Positions 17,656 through 27,050 are shown, counted from the first letter of the stretch. The stretch: DNA of 64,000 bases from Longimicrobium sp. (GCF_035474595.1 NZ_DATIND010000046.1:62001-126000), one strand, 5' to 3'. Notes: generated by a model from the sequence alone, not told the origin. Made by a program: numbers and translations.

Positions 17656-20154
17656 TCATTCCTCCACCCGCGCCACCGTCCCCTGCGCGCCGTTCACGCG
17701 GACGCGCTCGCCGTCCTTCAGCGCGGTGAGGGCGCCGTGAACGGCCATCACCGCGGGGACGCCGACCTCGCGGGCGGTGACGGCGCCGTGCGAGAGCGGG
17801 CCGCCGCTCTCCGTGACCACCGCGACGGCGGAGTAGAAGAGCGGCGTCCACGCGGGGTTGGTCGTGCGCGCGACCAGCACCGAGCCGGGGGTGAAGCGCG
17901 CGAAGTCCTCCACGCCGTGCACGCGGCAGACGGGCCCCTCCGCCACCCCCGGCGAGCCCGGCAGCCCGCGCAGCGCGCCCTCCGGCGGGGCGGCGGGCTC
18001 CTCGCCGTACACGCGCGGCGGGGTGCGATTCTTCGCCGCATCGTACTCCGCGCGGTTACGGCGCGCCTCGTCCGCGGCGGCGGCCCGGGCATCCTCATCT
18101 CCCTCCATCAGCGCGGTCAGCGTGCGCTTGTGGAGGAAGAAGACGTCGTCGCCATCCTCCAGAATCCCCCGCCCGGCAAGGCGGCGGCCGGCCTCGGCAA
18201 TGGCGGCGCGGAAGGGGATGGTGAGGCGCGTGGTCTGGTAGTGCTCCAGGTCGTCCAGCCCGGTGTAGGCGCGCGTCAGGCGCAGCATCTCCGCGGCGAA
18301 GTTGCGCAGCCCCTCCGGCATCGCCGCGAGAAAATCGCGCTCGGCGGCGGACTGGCGCGCGCGCAGCTCCACCTCGCGCTCGGCGGGGTCGGCCACGTCG
18401 CCCTGCATCAGCATCAGCCGCAGATTTTCGAGGACGACCCACGGCTGGCCGATCCACGTCGGCACGTACGCATCGAAATCCACCTCCCGATGGCCGTGGT
18501 TCTCCAGGAAGCGTCCGAACGCCGCCGCGAAGCCGGGGAAGCGCTCCAGCATCCCCATCTCCCACACCTGTCTGCGGTCGGTGGAGACGAGCAGCCGCTC
18601 CAGCTCCGGCTCGTCGCGGACCGTGCGGTAGAGGCGATATAGATCCCCGTTGACCAGGTTCGTCTTGGTCTCGCAGAAGCAGGTGAGCGCGTCGTACAGC
18701 GCGGGCGCGCGCTCGCGGCCGACGAGCATCGCCACGACCGTGAAGAGCGTGCGGTGCAGCACGCCCTGGGTGATGGAGATGGCGATGTTCGGGCGGAAGT
18801 AGCCGCGCCCCAGCGCGTCGACGGCCTGGAGATGGCGCCAGAGCGCGGCGTCGTCCAGCGAGCCGAGATCGACGGCGGAGAGGCGGCCGAGGGTGAGGAG
18901 GTAGCGGTCCAGATCGCGCGCCCAGGTGACCGGGAGCTCCTGCACCCAGCGGTAGCGCTCGATCCAGTCGTCCTTGCGCGCCTGCAGCTCGTCGAGCGTG
19001 TCCACGCGCACCTGCAAGCCCTGCGTGAACAGCTGCACCGCCGTCTGGTTTCCGTAGATGTACCCCTCGAAGCGCTCGAACCACGTCCCCGCGAAGGGCG
19101 GATAGCCCAGCAGGCCGAGGGAGAAGGCGAGCGATTCGTGGAAGCCCTCGGTGGTGAAATCCCACGTGAGCGGGGTGATGGGATTGGGGAAGCGCTCGGC
19201 CGATTCGTCGCGCGTCCACCGCGGCGGGAACTCGGTGACGGGGCGCGACTGGAGGAGGTACAGCTCGCCGCGCGCGACCGCCCACTCGGTGTCCTGCGGG
19301 AAGGCGTAGAAGCGCTCCACGCGGATCACCAGCTCGCGCAGCCGCGCCAGCTCGCCGTCCGCCAGCGCGGGCGCGGAGCGGCGCTCGGGCGCCACCTCCA
19401 CGTGCTCCGACCCGTTTTCGGTCGACACGATCGCGTGCGTCTTCTCGCCGATCGAGCGCTCCAGCACCTCGCCGGTGCGCTTGGAGACGACGTACTGGTC
19501 GATGCCGCCCTCGCCCGAGACCACCGTTTCGCCCAGCCCGTACGCGGCGTTCACCACGATGCGGTCCAGGTCGCCGCTCACGGGATCGACGGAGAAGGCC
19601 ACGCCGGCCACCTCGCTGCGCACCATGCGCTGCACCACCACCGCCATGGCCACCTCGGCCGCGCCGAAGCCGCGCTCGTGGCGGTAGCGCACGGCGCGGT
19701 CCTCCCACAGCGACGCCCAGCAGCGCCGCACCGCGTCCAGCACGCCGTCCACGCCCGCGACGTCCAGATACGTGTCGTGCTGCCCGGCGAACGCGGCGCC
19801 CGCCAGGTCCTCGAGCGTGGCCGACGAGCGCACGGAGACGCGATCGCGCGTCAGCAAATCGGGGAGCCGTGCCCGCAGCGCCGCGTCCAGATCGCCTGGC
19901 AACGGCGCGGCGACGAGGAGCGCGCGGATCTGGCCGCAGCGCGCGTGCAGGTCCGCCGCGTCCTCCGGCTTCAGCGCGGCCACCAGCGCGTCCAGCCCCG
20001 GCACCGCCCCGACGAACGCGCGGTACGCCGCCGCCGGAACGATGATGCCGGGCGGCACGGGAAAGCCGCCCTGCGTCAGCCGCGCCAGCGACGCGCCCTT
20101 GCCGCCGCTCACGCCCGCATCCGCCGCGGCGATGTCGGTGAATTCGAGGATCAT
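17656..20154 (-). CDS. PEP/pyruvate-binding domain phosphotransferase (rifampicin phosphotransferase-like)
   Basis: An 832-residue protein with an N-terminal PPDK-type ATP-grasp domain (GGKGASLARLTQGGFPVPPG; SVRSSATLEDLAGAAFAGQ; ending LYLLQSRPVTEFP), a central domain of about 400 residues (NPITPLTWDFTTEGFHES), and a C-terminal swivelling phosphohistidine domain with ESGGPLSHGAVTAREVGVPAV (His about residue 787). The same order, ATP domain, substrate domain, His domain, is found in rifampicin phosphotransferase, and the length (about 830-870) agrees. PEP synthase has the His domain in the middle and is therefore less likely. The substrate is not proven: antibiotic inactivation or phosphorylation of another small molecule are both possible. 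Confidence 0.85.
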   Translation of the reverse strand: MILEFTDIAAADAGVSGGKGASLARLTQGGFPVPPGIIVPAAAYRAFVGAVPGLDALVAALKPEDAADLHARCGQIRALLVAAPLPGDLDAALRARLPDLLTRDRVSVRSSATLEDLAGAAFAGQHDTYLDVAGVDGVLDAVRRCWASLWEDRAVRYRHERGFGAAEVAMAVVVQRMVRSEVAGVAFSVDPVSGDLDRIVVNAAYGLGETVVSGEGGIDQYVVSKRTGEVLERSIGEKTHAIVSTENGSEHVEVAPERRSAPALADGELARLRELVIRVERFYAFPQDTEWAVARGELYLLQSRPVTEFPPRWTRDESAERFPNPITPLTWDFTTEGFHESLAFSLGLLGYPPFAGTWFERFEGYIYGNQTAVQLFTQGLQVRVDTLDELQARKDDWIERYRWVQELPVTWARDLDRYLLTLGRLSAVDLGSLDDAALWRHLQAVDALGRGYFRPNIAISITQGVLHRTLFTVVAMLVGRERAPALYDALTCFCETKTNLVNGDLYRLYRTVRDEPELERLLVSTDRRQVWEMGMLERFPGFAAAFGRFLENHGHREVDFDAYVPTWIGQPWVVLENLRLMLMQGDVADPAEREVELRARQSAAERDFLAAMPEGLRNFAAEMLRLTRAYTGLDDLEHYQTTRLTIPFRAAIAEAGRRLAGRGILEDGDDVFFLHKRTLTALMEGDEDARAAAADEARRNRAEYDAAKNRTPPRVYGEEPAAPPEGALRGLPGSPGVAEGPVCRVHGVEDFARFTPGSVLVARTTNPAWTPLFYSAVAVVTESGGPLSHGAVTAREVGVPAVMAVHGALTALKDGERVRVNGAQGTVARVEE

Positions 20155-20202
20155 CGGGTCAATGGATGGAGATTCGGGAGCCGTTCAGCGCCGGGGGGTG
20201 GA

Positions 20203-20898
20203 TCACCACGGTGGCGGCTTGCGGATGACGTGGCCATTGGGCAACGAGATCGGATCGGGGAGCTGATACACAGCGTACTGCTCTTTCCTCACCTTGAACG
20301 ACCGGACTACGGACCGCTTCAGGTCCGCGTTGTGGCGTTTGAAAGGGAAACACACGCCGATCAAAATCGTGGGAAACAGCCTCCGCGCGGTTCTGATCGC
20401 CGGTAGCAAGTCCGTATCGCCCGTCACGAGGACGACCGCGTCCGCCGCATTCGTGTGGAGGAGCTCGAACAGCTTGGTCGCGATCGCGACGTCCGTCTCC
20501 TTCTCCTCCGCCCTCTGGACGAGCACGGTGCAGCGTGGCAGCGGCACGCGGATGAACCGCCGAAAGGGCCAGATCCGGAACCGGCATTGGCGAAAGGAGA
20601 AATAGCGATTGCTGACCTTGAAGTTCGCGAGCGACACGTGCACACCGGTAGCCGCGAGCGCGTCGAGATAGGTCTGGTGCCGGCGCGAGATATCCGGCTT
20701 GGCAGGTTCGAGGTGCGCTGCGATCGCGGAGAAGTAGTACACGTCTTCCAGCATCGCCGCCCGTCCGAAGTTGCGGACGTACGATTCGCAGAAGGCGCGG
20801 AGGTCCAGCCACCGCTGCGGACGCGCGGGAACCATCTTCTCCGCGTCCTTGATCGAGTGATACAGATTGAATCCGTCGACGATGAATGCTACTCGCAC
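20203..20898 (-). CDS. NYN domain (PIN-like) putative ribonuclease
   Basis: A 231-residue NYN/LabA-like protein. It begins VAFIVDGFNLYHSI with the first acidic residue of the PIN-type active site and carries EKETDVAIATKLFELL and VLVTGDTDLLPAI with further metal-binding acids. These proteins are metal-dependent nucleases acting on RNA. The GTG start at 20898 is supported by GGAGG 5-6 bases upstream. It lies 48 bases upstream of the PEP-utilising enzyme on the same strand; a functional link is not evident. A strong terminator just upstream isolates it from the gene before. Confidence 0.9.
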   Translation of the reverse strand: MRVAFIVDGFNLYHSIKDAEKMVPARPQRWLDLRAFCESYVRNFGRAAMLEDVYYFSAIAAHLEPAKPDISRRHQTYLDALAATGVHVSLANFKVSNRYFSFRQCRFRIWPFRRFIRVPLPRCTVLVQRAEEKETDVAIATKLFELLHTNAADAVVLVTGDTDLLPAIRTARRLFPTILIGVCFPFKRHNADLKRSVVRSFKVRKEQYAVYQLPDPISLPNGHVIRKPPPW

Positions 20899-20934
20899 GC
20901 GCCCTCCTGGTTGAAGGTTGCTCGCGATCGGGGC

Positions 20935-20966
20935 AAAAAAAATCCCCGGGGCCGTAGCCCCGGGGG
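20935..20966 (-). terminator. intrinsic terminator
   Basis: On the minus strand a stem of CCCCGGGGC pairing with GCCCCGGGG is followed directly by eight T residues (20935-20942 on the plus strand are A). It lies downstream of the secreted protein gene at 21197 and before the NYN gene. A second weaker hairpin (AAGCC...GGCTT type, 20970-20995) precedes it. Confidence 0.85.
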
Positions 20967-21196
20967 GCCCAAGAAGCCGTAGCCGCTTGGGGAGGATGTG
21001 CTCGAATATTACCGAACCGGACGGGGGCTGTCAAGCGCCAAAGGCAAGCGGGAAGAGGCGCTTCGGTGTCGGTGCTGCAAAACGCGGCGCGGGGGACGAG
21101 TCAATCGGTCTTCACGTCGGTACTCGCGATCGTCCGCGAACGCCCGCATCACGTCGTCGTCACGCTGCACGGAGAGGATGGTACGGCGTCCGCGTG

Positions 21197-21928
21197 TCAG
21201 CGCCCGCGCGTGAAGACGTAGGTGCAGGTGCGGCCGCCGCGCTCCTGCCGCGGGTCGCCCAGCCAGAAACCCTCCATCGTAAGCCGGCCGCCCTCCACGC
21301 GGGCGATGCCCTCCAGGTCGCCGTCCGCCGGGGAATGGTTGCCGCCTTCGATGCGGAGGTGCAGCGCGCCCGTGGCCGCGTCGTACGAGTAGCGGCCCCA
21401 GTAGTCGCGGTACGATTCGAAGGGCACCGCGGTCAGGCTGAAGGCGCTGTCGCGGCGGAGGATCAGCTCGCGGATGGGCTCCGGCGCGGGGCCGCCCTCG
21501 CCGCCCGTGCACCGCGCCGAGTCGGCCTGGCTCCAATTGGCCGCCAGCGGGTTGGGGCGCGCATCCACCACGTTCACCGTCTGCCGCGCGGTGTCGTGGC
21601 CCACGCGCGCCACGAGGGTGAACCGCGACCCCGGGCGCGCCGCCGCGGGAACGGTGAGCCTGCCGCGCGCGTCGACGCGTCCCGCCGCGGCGGGCTGGAC
21701 CGACCAGGCGACGCGGCAGCGGGACGGGACGGGCAGCGGCGGCGTGTACCCGCCGGCGTACCAGACCACGCCGACCGCCGCCGTGCCGCCGGACGCGATC
21801 TGGATCGGCTCGGCGCTGATGGCCAGCACGGTGCCCTGGGGCGCGCTGCATCCGCGCTGGGCCGCCGCGGGCCGGGCGGTGGCCATCGCGAGCGCGGCGG
21901 CGAGGGTGAGGACGGCGTGGAGGCGCAT
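21197..21928 (-). CDS. secreted hypothetical protein with Ig-like N-domain
   Basis: A 243-residue protein with a clear signal peptide (MRLHAVLTLAAALAMATARPAAA). Residues about 30-125 resemble a bacterial Ig-like repeat (SAEPIQIASGGTAAVGVVWY, AAGRVDARGRLTVP). The C-terminal part has beta-rich segments ending GGRTCTYVFTRGR. No named family is recognised. The gene starts just after the acyltransferase stop (21930), so it is the last gene of a PAP2-acyltransferase-secreted protein operon. Confidence 0.75.
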   Translation of the reverse strand: MRLHAVLTLAAALAMATARPAAAQRGCSAPQGTVLAISAEPIQIASGGTAAVGVVWYAGGYTPPLPVPSRCRVAWSVQPAAAGRVDARGRLTVPAAARPGSRFTLVARVGHDTARQTVNVVDARPNPLAANWSQADSARCTGGEGGPAPEPIRELILRRDSAFSLTAVPFESYRDYWGRYSYDAATGALHLRIEGGNHSPADGDLEGIARVEGGRLTMEGFWLGDPRQERGGRTCTYVFTRGR

Positions 21929-21929
21929 C

Positions 21930-23300
21930 TCAGCTCACGGCGTTGGAGGTTTCGGCAGCTTCGAATTCTGCGGCCAGGCGCCGCAGGTCGGCGAGGATGG
22001 ACCGCGCCTCGTCCACCAGCTTGCGGCGGTGGCCGGGGCGGCGGGCGAGGAGGAGGAAGGTGCGCGCCCGCCGCCACGCGCTTCCCGCGCGGTCGCGGTA
22101 GAGCAGCGCGACCGCGCCCGCGTAGGGGAGCGACAGCGCGTACAGCACGGCCCGGAGCGGCGAGGCGACGAGCGCCACGAGCGCGATCTGCATCCCCCAG
22201 AACAGCAGGAAGATGGGGATGCCGAGGAAGACGGAGTTCGAGGCAAAGTGGTCGCGGTCCTTCGACATCTTCATCACCACCGCCTTCGTGACGGCGTACG
22301 CGGGGAGCGCGTTCATCCATCCCCATGCGGCGATGGGAGATCCGGCGGCCAGCAGCTCCATCTCGCGGAAGACGAAGAAGGCCGCGCGCGGGACTTCCAT
22401 CGGCAGGAACAGCTCGGCGGCGGTGATCCCCAGGCGGTGCAGCTTGCGCCCGAAGCCGCGGACGCGCTCCTCCAGCGCCTCCAGCTCCGCGCGCCGGCCG
22501 TGCCCCAGCCACTGCCGCCCCGCCTGCAGCCGGTGGATGAGCGACACGCGCGCGGCGACGTCGGCGGCCGGCTCCTGCCCCAGCGGCGGCGGCCCGTCGT
22601 CCGCCGTCTCCAGCAGCTCCGCCGCGCGGCCGAAGATCTCCATCTCGCGCTCGGCGTCGTAGTTCGCGGTCAGCCCGCGGATGCGCGCCTCGATCTCTTC
22701 CGTCAGCGCGTGCGCGTCGCCGCCCGGGTGGTCGCGGCGCCACGCGTGCACGTCCATCGCCTCGCCGAAGATCATCCCCGCGGAGGAGCGGAAGCGCTCC
22801 TTGGCCTCGAAGTGCAGCCCGGTGGGGACCAGCGCCAGCGCCGGCCCGCGCGGGTGCGCGTCCACGTACGCCAGCGCGATGCGCGCCGCGCCGGTGCGGA
22901 ACGGGCGCAGCGCCGGGTCGCTGTGGCTGACGCCCTCGGGGAAGATGACGATGCACCCGCCGTCGGCCAGCCGCGCCGCGCACGCGCCCACCGCGTCCAC
23001 GTTCTTCGCGGGATCGGCGCCCTCGCCCACATCCTGCGAGCGGTGGAACTCCACCACGTGCATCGCCCGGATCAGCGCCGCCAGCATGGGGTTGCGGCGC
23101 AGCGTGCTTTTCACCGTGAGCGTCACCGGGCGCTCCAGCCGGGTGAGCACCAGCAGCCCGTCGATGAACGCGTTGGTGTGGTTGGCCACCAGCAGCGCCG
23201 GCCCGCGCGCGGGGACGTTGCCACGCCCCTGCACGCCGATGCGCCGGAAGAAGGCGAACAGCGCCGCGCGCCAGAGCGCCCGCACCAGGCGGTAGATCAC
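21930..23300 (-). CDS. 1-acyl-sn-glycerol-3-phosphate acyltransferase-like (PlsC domain) protein
   Basis: A 456-residue membrane-associated acyltransferase. The PlsC signatures are the catalytic NHTNAFID (HxxxxD), later FPEGVSHSDP (FPEG-type glycerol-3-phosphate site), and LVPTGLHFE. The long C-terminal half includes coiled segments and two hydrophobic spans (NSVFLGIPIFLLFWGMQIALVALV), larger than minimal PlsC enzymes. The GTG start at 23300 overlaps the stop of the PAP2 gene as GTGA, indicating translational coupling. Phospholipid synthesis or remodelling in the envelope is the likely role. Confidence 0.88.
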   Translation of the reverse strand: MIYRLVRALWRAALFAFFRRIGVQGRGNVPARGPALLVANHTNAFIDGLLVLTRLERPVTLTVKSTLRRNPMLAALIRAMHVVEFHRSQDVGEGADPAKNVDAVGACAARLADGGCIVIFPEGVSHSDPALRPFRTGAARIALAYVDAHPRGPALALVPTGLHFEAKERFRSSAGMIFGEAMDVHAWRRDHPGGDAHALTEEIEARIRGLTANYDAEREMEIFGRAAELLETADDGPPPLGQEPAADVAARVSLIHRLQAGRQWLGHGRRAELEALEERVRGFGRKLHRLGITAAELFLPMEVPRAAFFVFREMELLAAGSPIAAWGWMNALPAYAVTKAVVMKMSKDRDHFASNSVFLGIPIFLLFWGMQIALVALVASPLRAVLYALSLPYAGAVALLYRDRAGSAWRRARTFLLLARRPGHRRKLVDEARSILADLRRLAAEFEAAETSNAVS

Positions 23301-24190
23301 GCCGCCGCCTCCGCCGCGCCCTCGGCGGCGATGCGCGCCGTCTCGCCGCGCCGCGCCATCGCCGCGCGGGCGAGATGCGATGCCGCCAGCGCGAGAACGA
23401 CCGCGGCGGCGAGGTCGACCGCGTAGTGGTAGCGCAGCACCAGCGTGGCCAGCGCGATGGTGGCCACGAGGGGGAGGTAGATGAGCGCGCGCAGCGGGTT
23501 GCGGTGGCGCAGGTCGAAGAGCGTGGCGTAGAGCGACGCGCCCACGTGCAGGCTGGGAAAGGCGCCGTGCGGCCCGCCCACCGACTCGACGGATTTCAGG
23601 ATGATGCGGTGGAAGGTGCCGCCGTGGATCGGCAGCGTGAAATCCCCGGCCATCCACACCACCGGACCGCGCGCGGGGAGGAAGAGGTAGCCCAGGAAGC
23701 TGAGCGCGTAGAGCACCGCGAACCCGGTGACGAACTCGTCGCGCTCCGCCGGCGGCCGGCCCACCAGCGACAGGACGATGGAGACGTACAGGTAGGGGAT
23801 GAACATCGCGTAGCCGAAGCTGAGCACCTCCGCCCACCGCGTCGCCCCCAGCGGCTCCACCACGAGCGACGGCGAGCGCCCGAGCAGCAGCGCCCGGTCC
23901 GCCGCGGCCAGCCACGGATCCGCAAGCCACGGAACGGCAGCGAAGGCGACGTGCCCGAGCGTGCTGTACAGCGTGAACATCACCGCGATGATGGCGATGC
24001 CGCGCACCACGGCCCCCTCGCGCGCCCCCATCCACGTCGCCAGCCCCGCGAACGCGACGAGAATTCCCGCGTGCAGCCCGAGCGATGCGGCCACGGGCGC
24101 GCCGCCGGCCGCCGCGACGGCGAGCGTGGCGGTCACGACCGCGAGGATGAACAGCGTGGCCCGGTCGGCGGGATGCAGCGTGCGGAGCAA
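23297..24190 (-). CDS. PAP2 superfamily phosphatase, membrane protein
   Basis: A multi-span membrane protein with the PAP2_3-type motifs GAFPSLHVGASLYATLF (catalytic SLH) and LRYHYAVDLAAA (His-Asp). At least six hydrophobic segments precede and surround them. It probably removes phosphate from lipid intermediates or acts as a lipid-head-group transferase, in step with the coupled acyltransferase downstream. The frame is open to an ATG at 24382, but those 64 extra residues are Arg/Pro/Ser-rich. The TTG at 24190 just before the first helix (ADRATLFILAVVTATL) is a plausible start. The choice is uncertain. Confidence 0.8.
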   Translation of the reverse strand: MLRTLHPADRATLFILAVVTATLAVAAAGGAPVAASLGLHAGILVAFAGLATWMGAREGAVVRGIAIIAVMFTLYSTLGHVAFAAVPWLADPWLAAADRALLLGRSPSLVVEPLGATRWAEVLSFGYAMFIPYLYVSIVLSLVGRPPAERDEFVTGFAVLYALSFLGYLFLPARGPVVWMAGDFTLPIHGGTFHRIILKSVESVGGPHGAFPSLHVGASLYATLFDLRHRNPLRALIYLPLVATIALATLVLRYHYAVDLAAAVVLALAASHLARAAMARRGETARIAAEGAAEAAA

Positions 24191-24446
24191 GCGGAAGCGG
24201 GGGGCTGGGCGGATGGGCTGGAGCGGACGATGGAAGAAGTTAGTCTCGGCGGCGGGCGCGGGCGAGACGCGCCTTGCGCAGCTCCGGCGGGATGGCCGAA
24301 TCGCGCCACTCCGACGCTTCCTCGCGGATGGCCTCGAGCACCCATCCACGGGCGCCGCCACGTCGCGGGTGAAATCTTTCAACGCCGTTCTCTCCCTTAC
24401 CCGGTCTCACACCAGCGCGGCCCAGCCACGGGGAAGGCATGGCGGC

Positions 24447-24495
24447 AGTCCCGCAGGGACTTCGTGCCCTTGTTGCCCGGGAATTCCATTCCCGG
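24447..24495. repeat. class A variant two-hairpin repeat
   Basis: Hairpin AGTCCCGCAGGGACT, spacer TCGTGCCCTTGTTGCC, hairpin CGGGAATTCCATTCCCGG. The arrangement is the same as class A with both stems changed, showing compensated divergence of the stems around a conserved spacer. Confidence 0.7.
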
Positions 24496-24599
24496 CCGCC
24501 GCGTGCTCCCCGCATCCCCGAGCGGGAGAGGGTTGCCCCAAACGGTGCCGTCCTACACACTTGATCATCCCCACCCCACATCCCCCGCAGGACGCGCGC

Positions 24600-25808
24600 A
24601 TGACGGACACGCTCGCCGCATCTCCATCTTCATCCCCCACCATCCCCGCGGTCGAGATCGCGGGGGGCCCGGCGGACGCGGACGCGAAGCCGGGGCGGCT
24701 GCTGGCGCTGGACGTGTTCCGCGGCATCACCATCGCGGGGATGCTGCTGGTGAACAACCCCGGCTCGTGGGACCACGTGTACGAGCCGCTGGACCACGCG
24801 CCGTGGAACGGGTGGACGCCCACCGACACCATCTTCCCGTTCTTCCTGTTCATCGTGGGCGTGGCGATGACGATGAGCTTCGCCGGGCAGATGGCGCGTG
24901 GTCAGACCCGGGCACGCGTGTTCGTTAAGTCCACCAGGCGCTCCGCGACCCTCTTCGGGCTGGGGCTGCTGCTGGCCGCCTTTCCGTACTACAACCTGGA
25001 CCCGGGCCACCTCCGCGTGATGGGGGTGCTGCAGCGCATCGCGGTCTGCTTCCTGCTCGCCTCGGCCGTGTACCTGTACGCGCCGAAACGGGCGCGGCCG
25101 TGGGTCGCCGCCGCCCTGCTGCTGGGCTACTGGGCGGCGATGACGCTGGTTCCCGTCCCCGCCTTCGGCGCGGGAGACCTGGTCCACAAGGACGGCAGCC
25201 TCGCGGCGTACGTCGACCGGATGGTGATCGGCACGAACCACCTGTGGGCGGCGGCGAAGACGTGGGACCCCGAGGGGCTGCTGAGCACGCTTCCCGCGGT
25301 GGCCACGGTGCTGCTGGGCATCTTCGCGGGCGAGTGGATCCGCGGCGAGCGCGCGCCGGCCGAGCGGGCGACGGGGCTGTTCTTCGCCGGGAACGCGCTG
25401 ATGGCGGCGGGGCTCGTGTGGAACGCCGTCTTCCCCATCAACAAGAACCTGTGGACCAGCTCGTACGTGCTGTTCATGGGCGGGATGGCGATGGTGGGGC
25501 TGGCGATGTGCTACTGGGTGGTGGACGTGAAGGGGGTCCGCCGCTGGACGCGCCCCTTCGTGGTGTTCGGGACCAACGCGATCGCCGCCTTCTTCCTGTC
25601 GGGCGTGTTCGCGCGGCTGCTGAACCTGGTGAAGGTGCCCGGCGGCGCGGAGGGAACGCAGCCGGTGAAGGCCTGGATCTACGCCAACCTCTTCGCCAGC
25701 TGGATCGATCCGCTGAACGCGTCGCTGGCCTTCGCGCTGGTGTTCGTGGCGGTGTGGTGGGCGATCATGGAGATCTTCTACCGGAAGAAGATCTTCATCA
25801 AGGTGTGA
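24600..25808 (+). CDS. heparan-alpha-glucosaminide N-acetyltransferase-like membrane protein (DUF5009/HGSNAT family)
   Basis: A 402-residue integral membrane protein with about ten hydrophobic spans. It carries the family opening RLLALDVFRGITIAGMLLVNNPG and the conserved pattern WTPTDTIFPFFLFIVGVAM, followed by RRSATLFGLGLLL. Relatives include HGSNAT and bacterial NagX, which move or transfer acetyl groups on amino sugars across a membrane. The ATG at 24600 has GCAGGA 8 bases upstream. It is the first plus-strand gene after the envelope lipid operon, suggesting a cell-wall or glycan role, but the substrate is unknown. Confidence 0.88.
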   Translation: MTDTLAASPSSSPTIPAVEIAGGPADADAKPGRLLALDVFRGITIAGMLLVNNPGSWDHVYEPLDHAPWNGWTPTDTIFPFFLFIVGVAMTMSFAGQMARGQTRARVFVKSTRRSATLFGLGLLLAAFPYYNLDPGHLRVMGVLQRIAVCFLLASAVYLYAPKRARPWVAAALLLGYWAAMTLVPVPAFGAGDLVHKDGSLAAYVDRMVIGTNHLWAAAKTWDPEGLLSTLPAVATVLLGIFAGEWIRGERAPAERATGLFFAGNALMAAGLVWNAVFPINKNLWTSSYVLFMGGMAMVGLAMCYWVVDVKGVRRWTRPFVVFGTNAIAAFFLSGVFARLLNLVKVPGGAEGTQPVKAWIYANLFASWIDPLNASLAFALVFVAVWWAIMEIFYRKKIFIKV

Positions 25809-25938
25809 TTTTCGGGGATGTGCGGTGTGGGTCGGGACGGTCGATTTCCCCGCCGGTGGCGGCGGGGTGACGGATACAGGTCCACAGTCGGTCCACGCCG
25901 GGCCCTCAGTCCGGCGGCACGCACCCCGGAGGATGCCC

Positions 25939-26733
25939 ATGAAGCCCTTCCCCTCGTTCGCTCTCCTTCCCGCCCTCCTGCTGTCCACGGCGCTGCACGC
26001 CCAGATCTTCGCGGGCACGGTGAAGGACCGCGCGGGCGAGAGCGCGGTGAAGCAGGCCACCGTCGAGGCGCTGGGCCCCGGCGACCGCGTGATGGCCCGC
26101 GCCCGCAGCGGCGACGACGGCGCGTTCACCCTGCGCCTGCGCGACCCCGGCGAGTTCCGGCTGCGCGTGCAGCGGCTGGGCTACCGCACCGCCACCTCGT
26201 CGGCCGTCGCCGTGGCCGCGATGCAGACGGTGCACGTGGAGATGCGCATCAGCACCAGCGAGGTGGCGCTGGACCCGCTCACCGTCACCGGGCACAGCGA
26301 GGTGCCGCGCAATCCGCGGCTGGACCGCGAGGGCTTCTACAGCCGCCAGCAGATGCACGTGGGCTCGTTCGTCACGCGCGAGCAGATCGACCGGCGGCGG
26401 CCGCTGCACTCCACCGAGGCGCTGCGCGGGATTCCCGGCGTGCGGCTGCAGGCGCTGGGCGGCACCACGCACTCGGTGGCGCTGATGACGCGCAAGGACG
26501 GCGGGTGCGTGCCCCTGCTGCTGGTGGACAACATCGTGATGCCCGGCGACGAGCTGGACCTGCAGATCGTGCCCAACGACATCGCGGGAATCGAGGTGTA
26601 CCGCGGCACCAGCGAGATCCCGGGGCGCTACATCAGCCTGGCCTCCACCTGCGGCCTCATCGTGGTCTGGAGCCGCGACGGCGAGGCGGAGGACCGCGCC
26701 GAGGCCGACAGCGCCCGCACAGGCAGCCGGTGA
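25939..26733 (+). CDS. secreted carboxypeptidase-regulatory-like plus TonB-plug domain protein without barrel
   Basis: A 264-residue protein: signal peptide (SFALLPALLLSTALHAQ), a CarboxypepD_reg-like beta-sandwich (IFAGTVKDRAGESAVKQATVEALG, FRLRVQRLGYRT), then a plug-like domain (REQIDRRRPLHSTEALRGIPGVRLQ, CVPLLLVDN, IEVYRGTSEIPGRY). This is the N-terminal part of a SusC/TonB receptor, but the gene ends normally before any 22-strand barrel. Such stand-alone plug proteins are frequent in Gemmatimonadota-like genomes (recollection, not checked). The ATG at 25939 is favoured because GGAGG is 6 bases upstream and overlaps an earlier ATG. Confidence 0.8.
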   Translation: MKPFPSFALLPALLLSTALHAQIFAGTVKDRAGESAVKQATVEALGPGDRVMARARSGDDGAFTLRLRDPGEFRLRVQRLGYRTATSSAVAVAAMQTVHVEMRISTSEVALDPLTVTGHSEVPRNPRLDREGFYSRQQMHVGSFVTREQIDRRRPLHSTEALRGIPGVRLQALGGTTHSVALMTRKDGGCVPLLLVDNIVMPGDELDLQIVPNDIAGIEVYRGTSEIPGRYISLASTCGLIVVWSRDGEAEDRAEADSARTGSR

Positions 26734-26804
26734 AGAAGTGCGGGAGTGCGGGAGTGCGGGGGGCGTCGGGGGAGATGTCGCGCCACCGCGCCACCTTCAC
26801 TCGC

Positions 26805-27050
26805 TGACGTCATCCTGAGGCCGGCCACGCCGAACTCTCGCCGTGAGCTGAAGACGGCAGGCCGAAGGATCCATAGCCTGAAAGCACGTGACTCCCGGCC
26901 GACACGCCGAACTCCGCCCGGGCAGCACTGAAATCCGAAGGAAAGACTCGAGCTGGACCTCAGCCGACGTGCTGGACGGGCGATAGATCCTTCGGTCTGC
27001 AACCGACTGCGCGGGAACAGCTTGCGGCGTGGTCGGCCTCAGGATGACGG
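26805..27050. repeat. long inverted-repeat (MITE-like) element, copy 1
   Basis: The element begins TGACGTCATCCTGAGGCCGG and ends with the inverted equivalent (GGCCTCAGGATGACG, ending about 27050). Inside, a further pair GCAGGCCGAAGGATCC and GATCCTTCGGTCTGC is also inverted. It encodes no protein with support. A related element with the same ends occurs at 48293-48724. Just before it, at 26738-26765, there is a GTGCGGGA simple repeat. The 440 bases from 26734 to 27173 hold no gene. Confidence 0.75.

Noticed and set aside
24240-24581. 113-codon minus-strand frame upstream of the PAP2 gene
   Set aside because: Its C-terminal part looks protein-like but overlaps the PAP2 N-terminal extension and a class A repeat, and has no start signal or family support.
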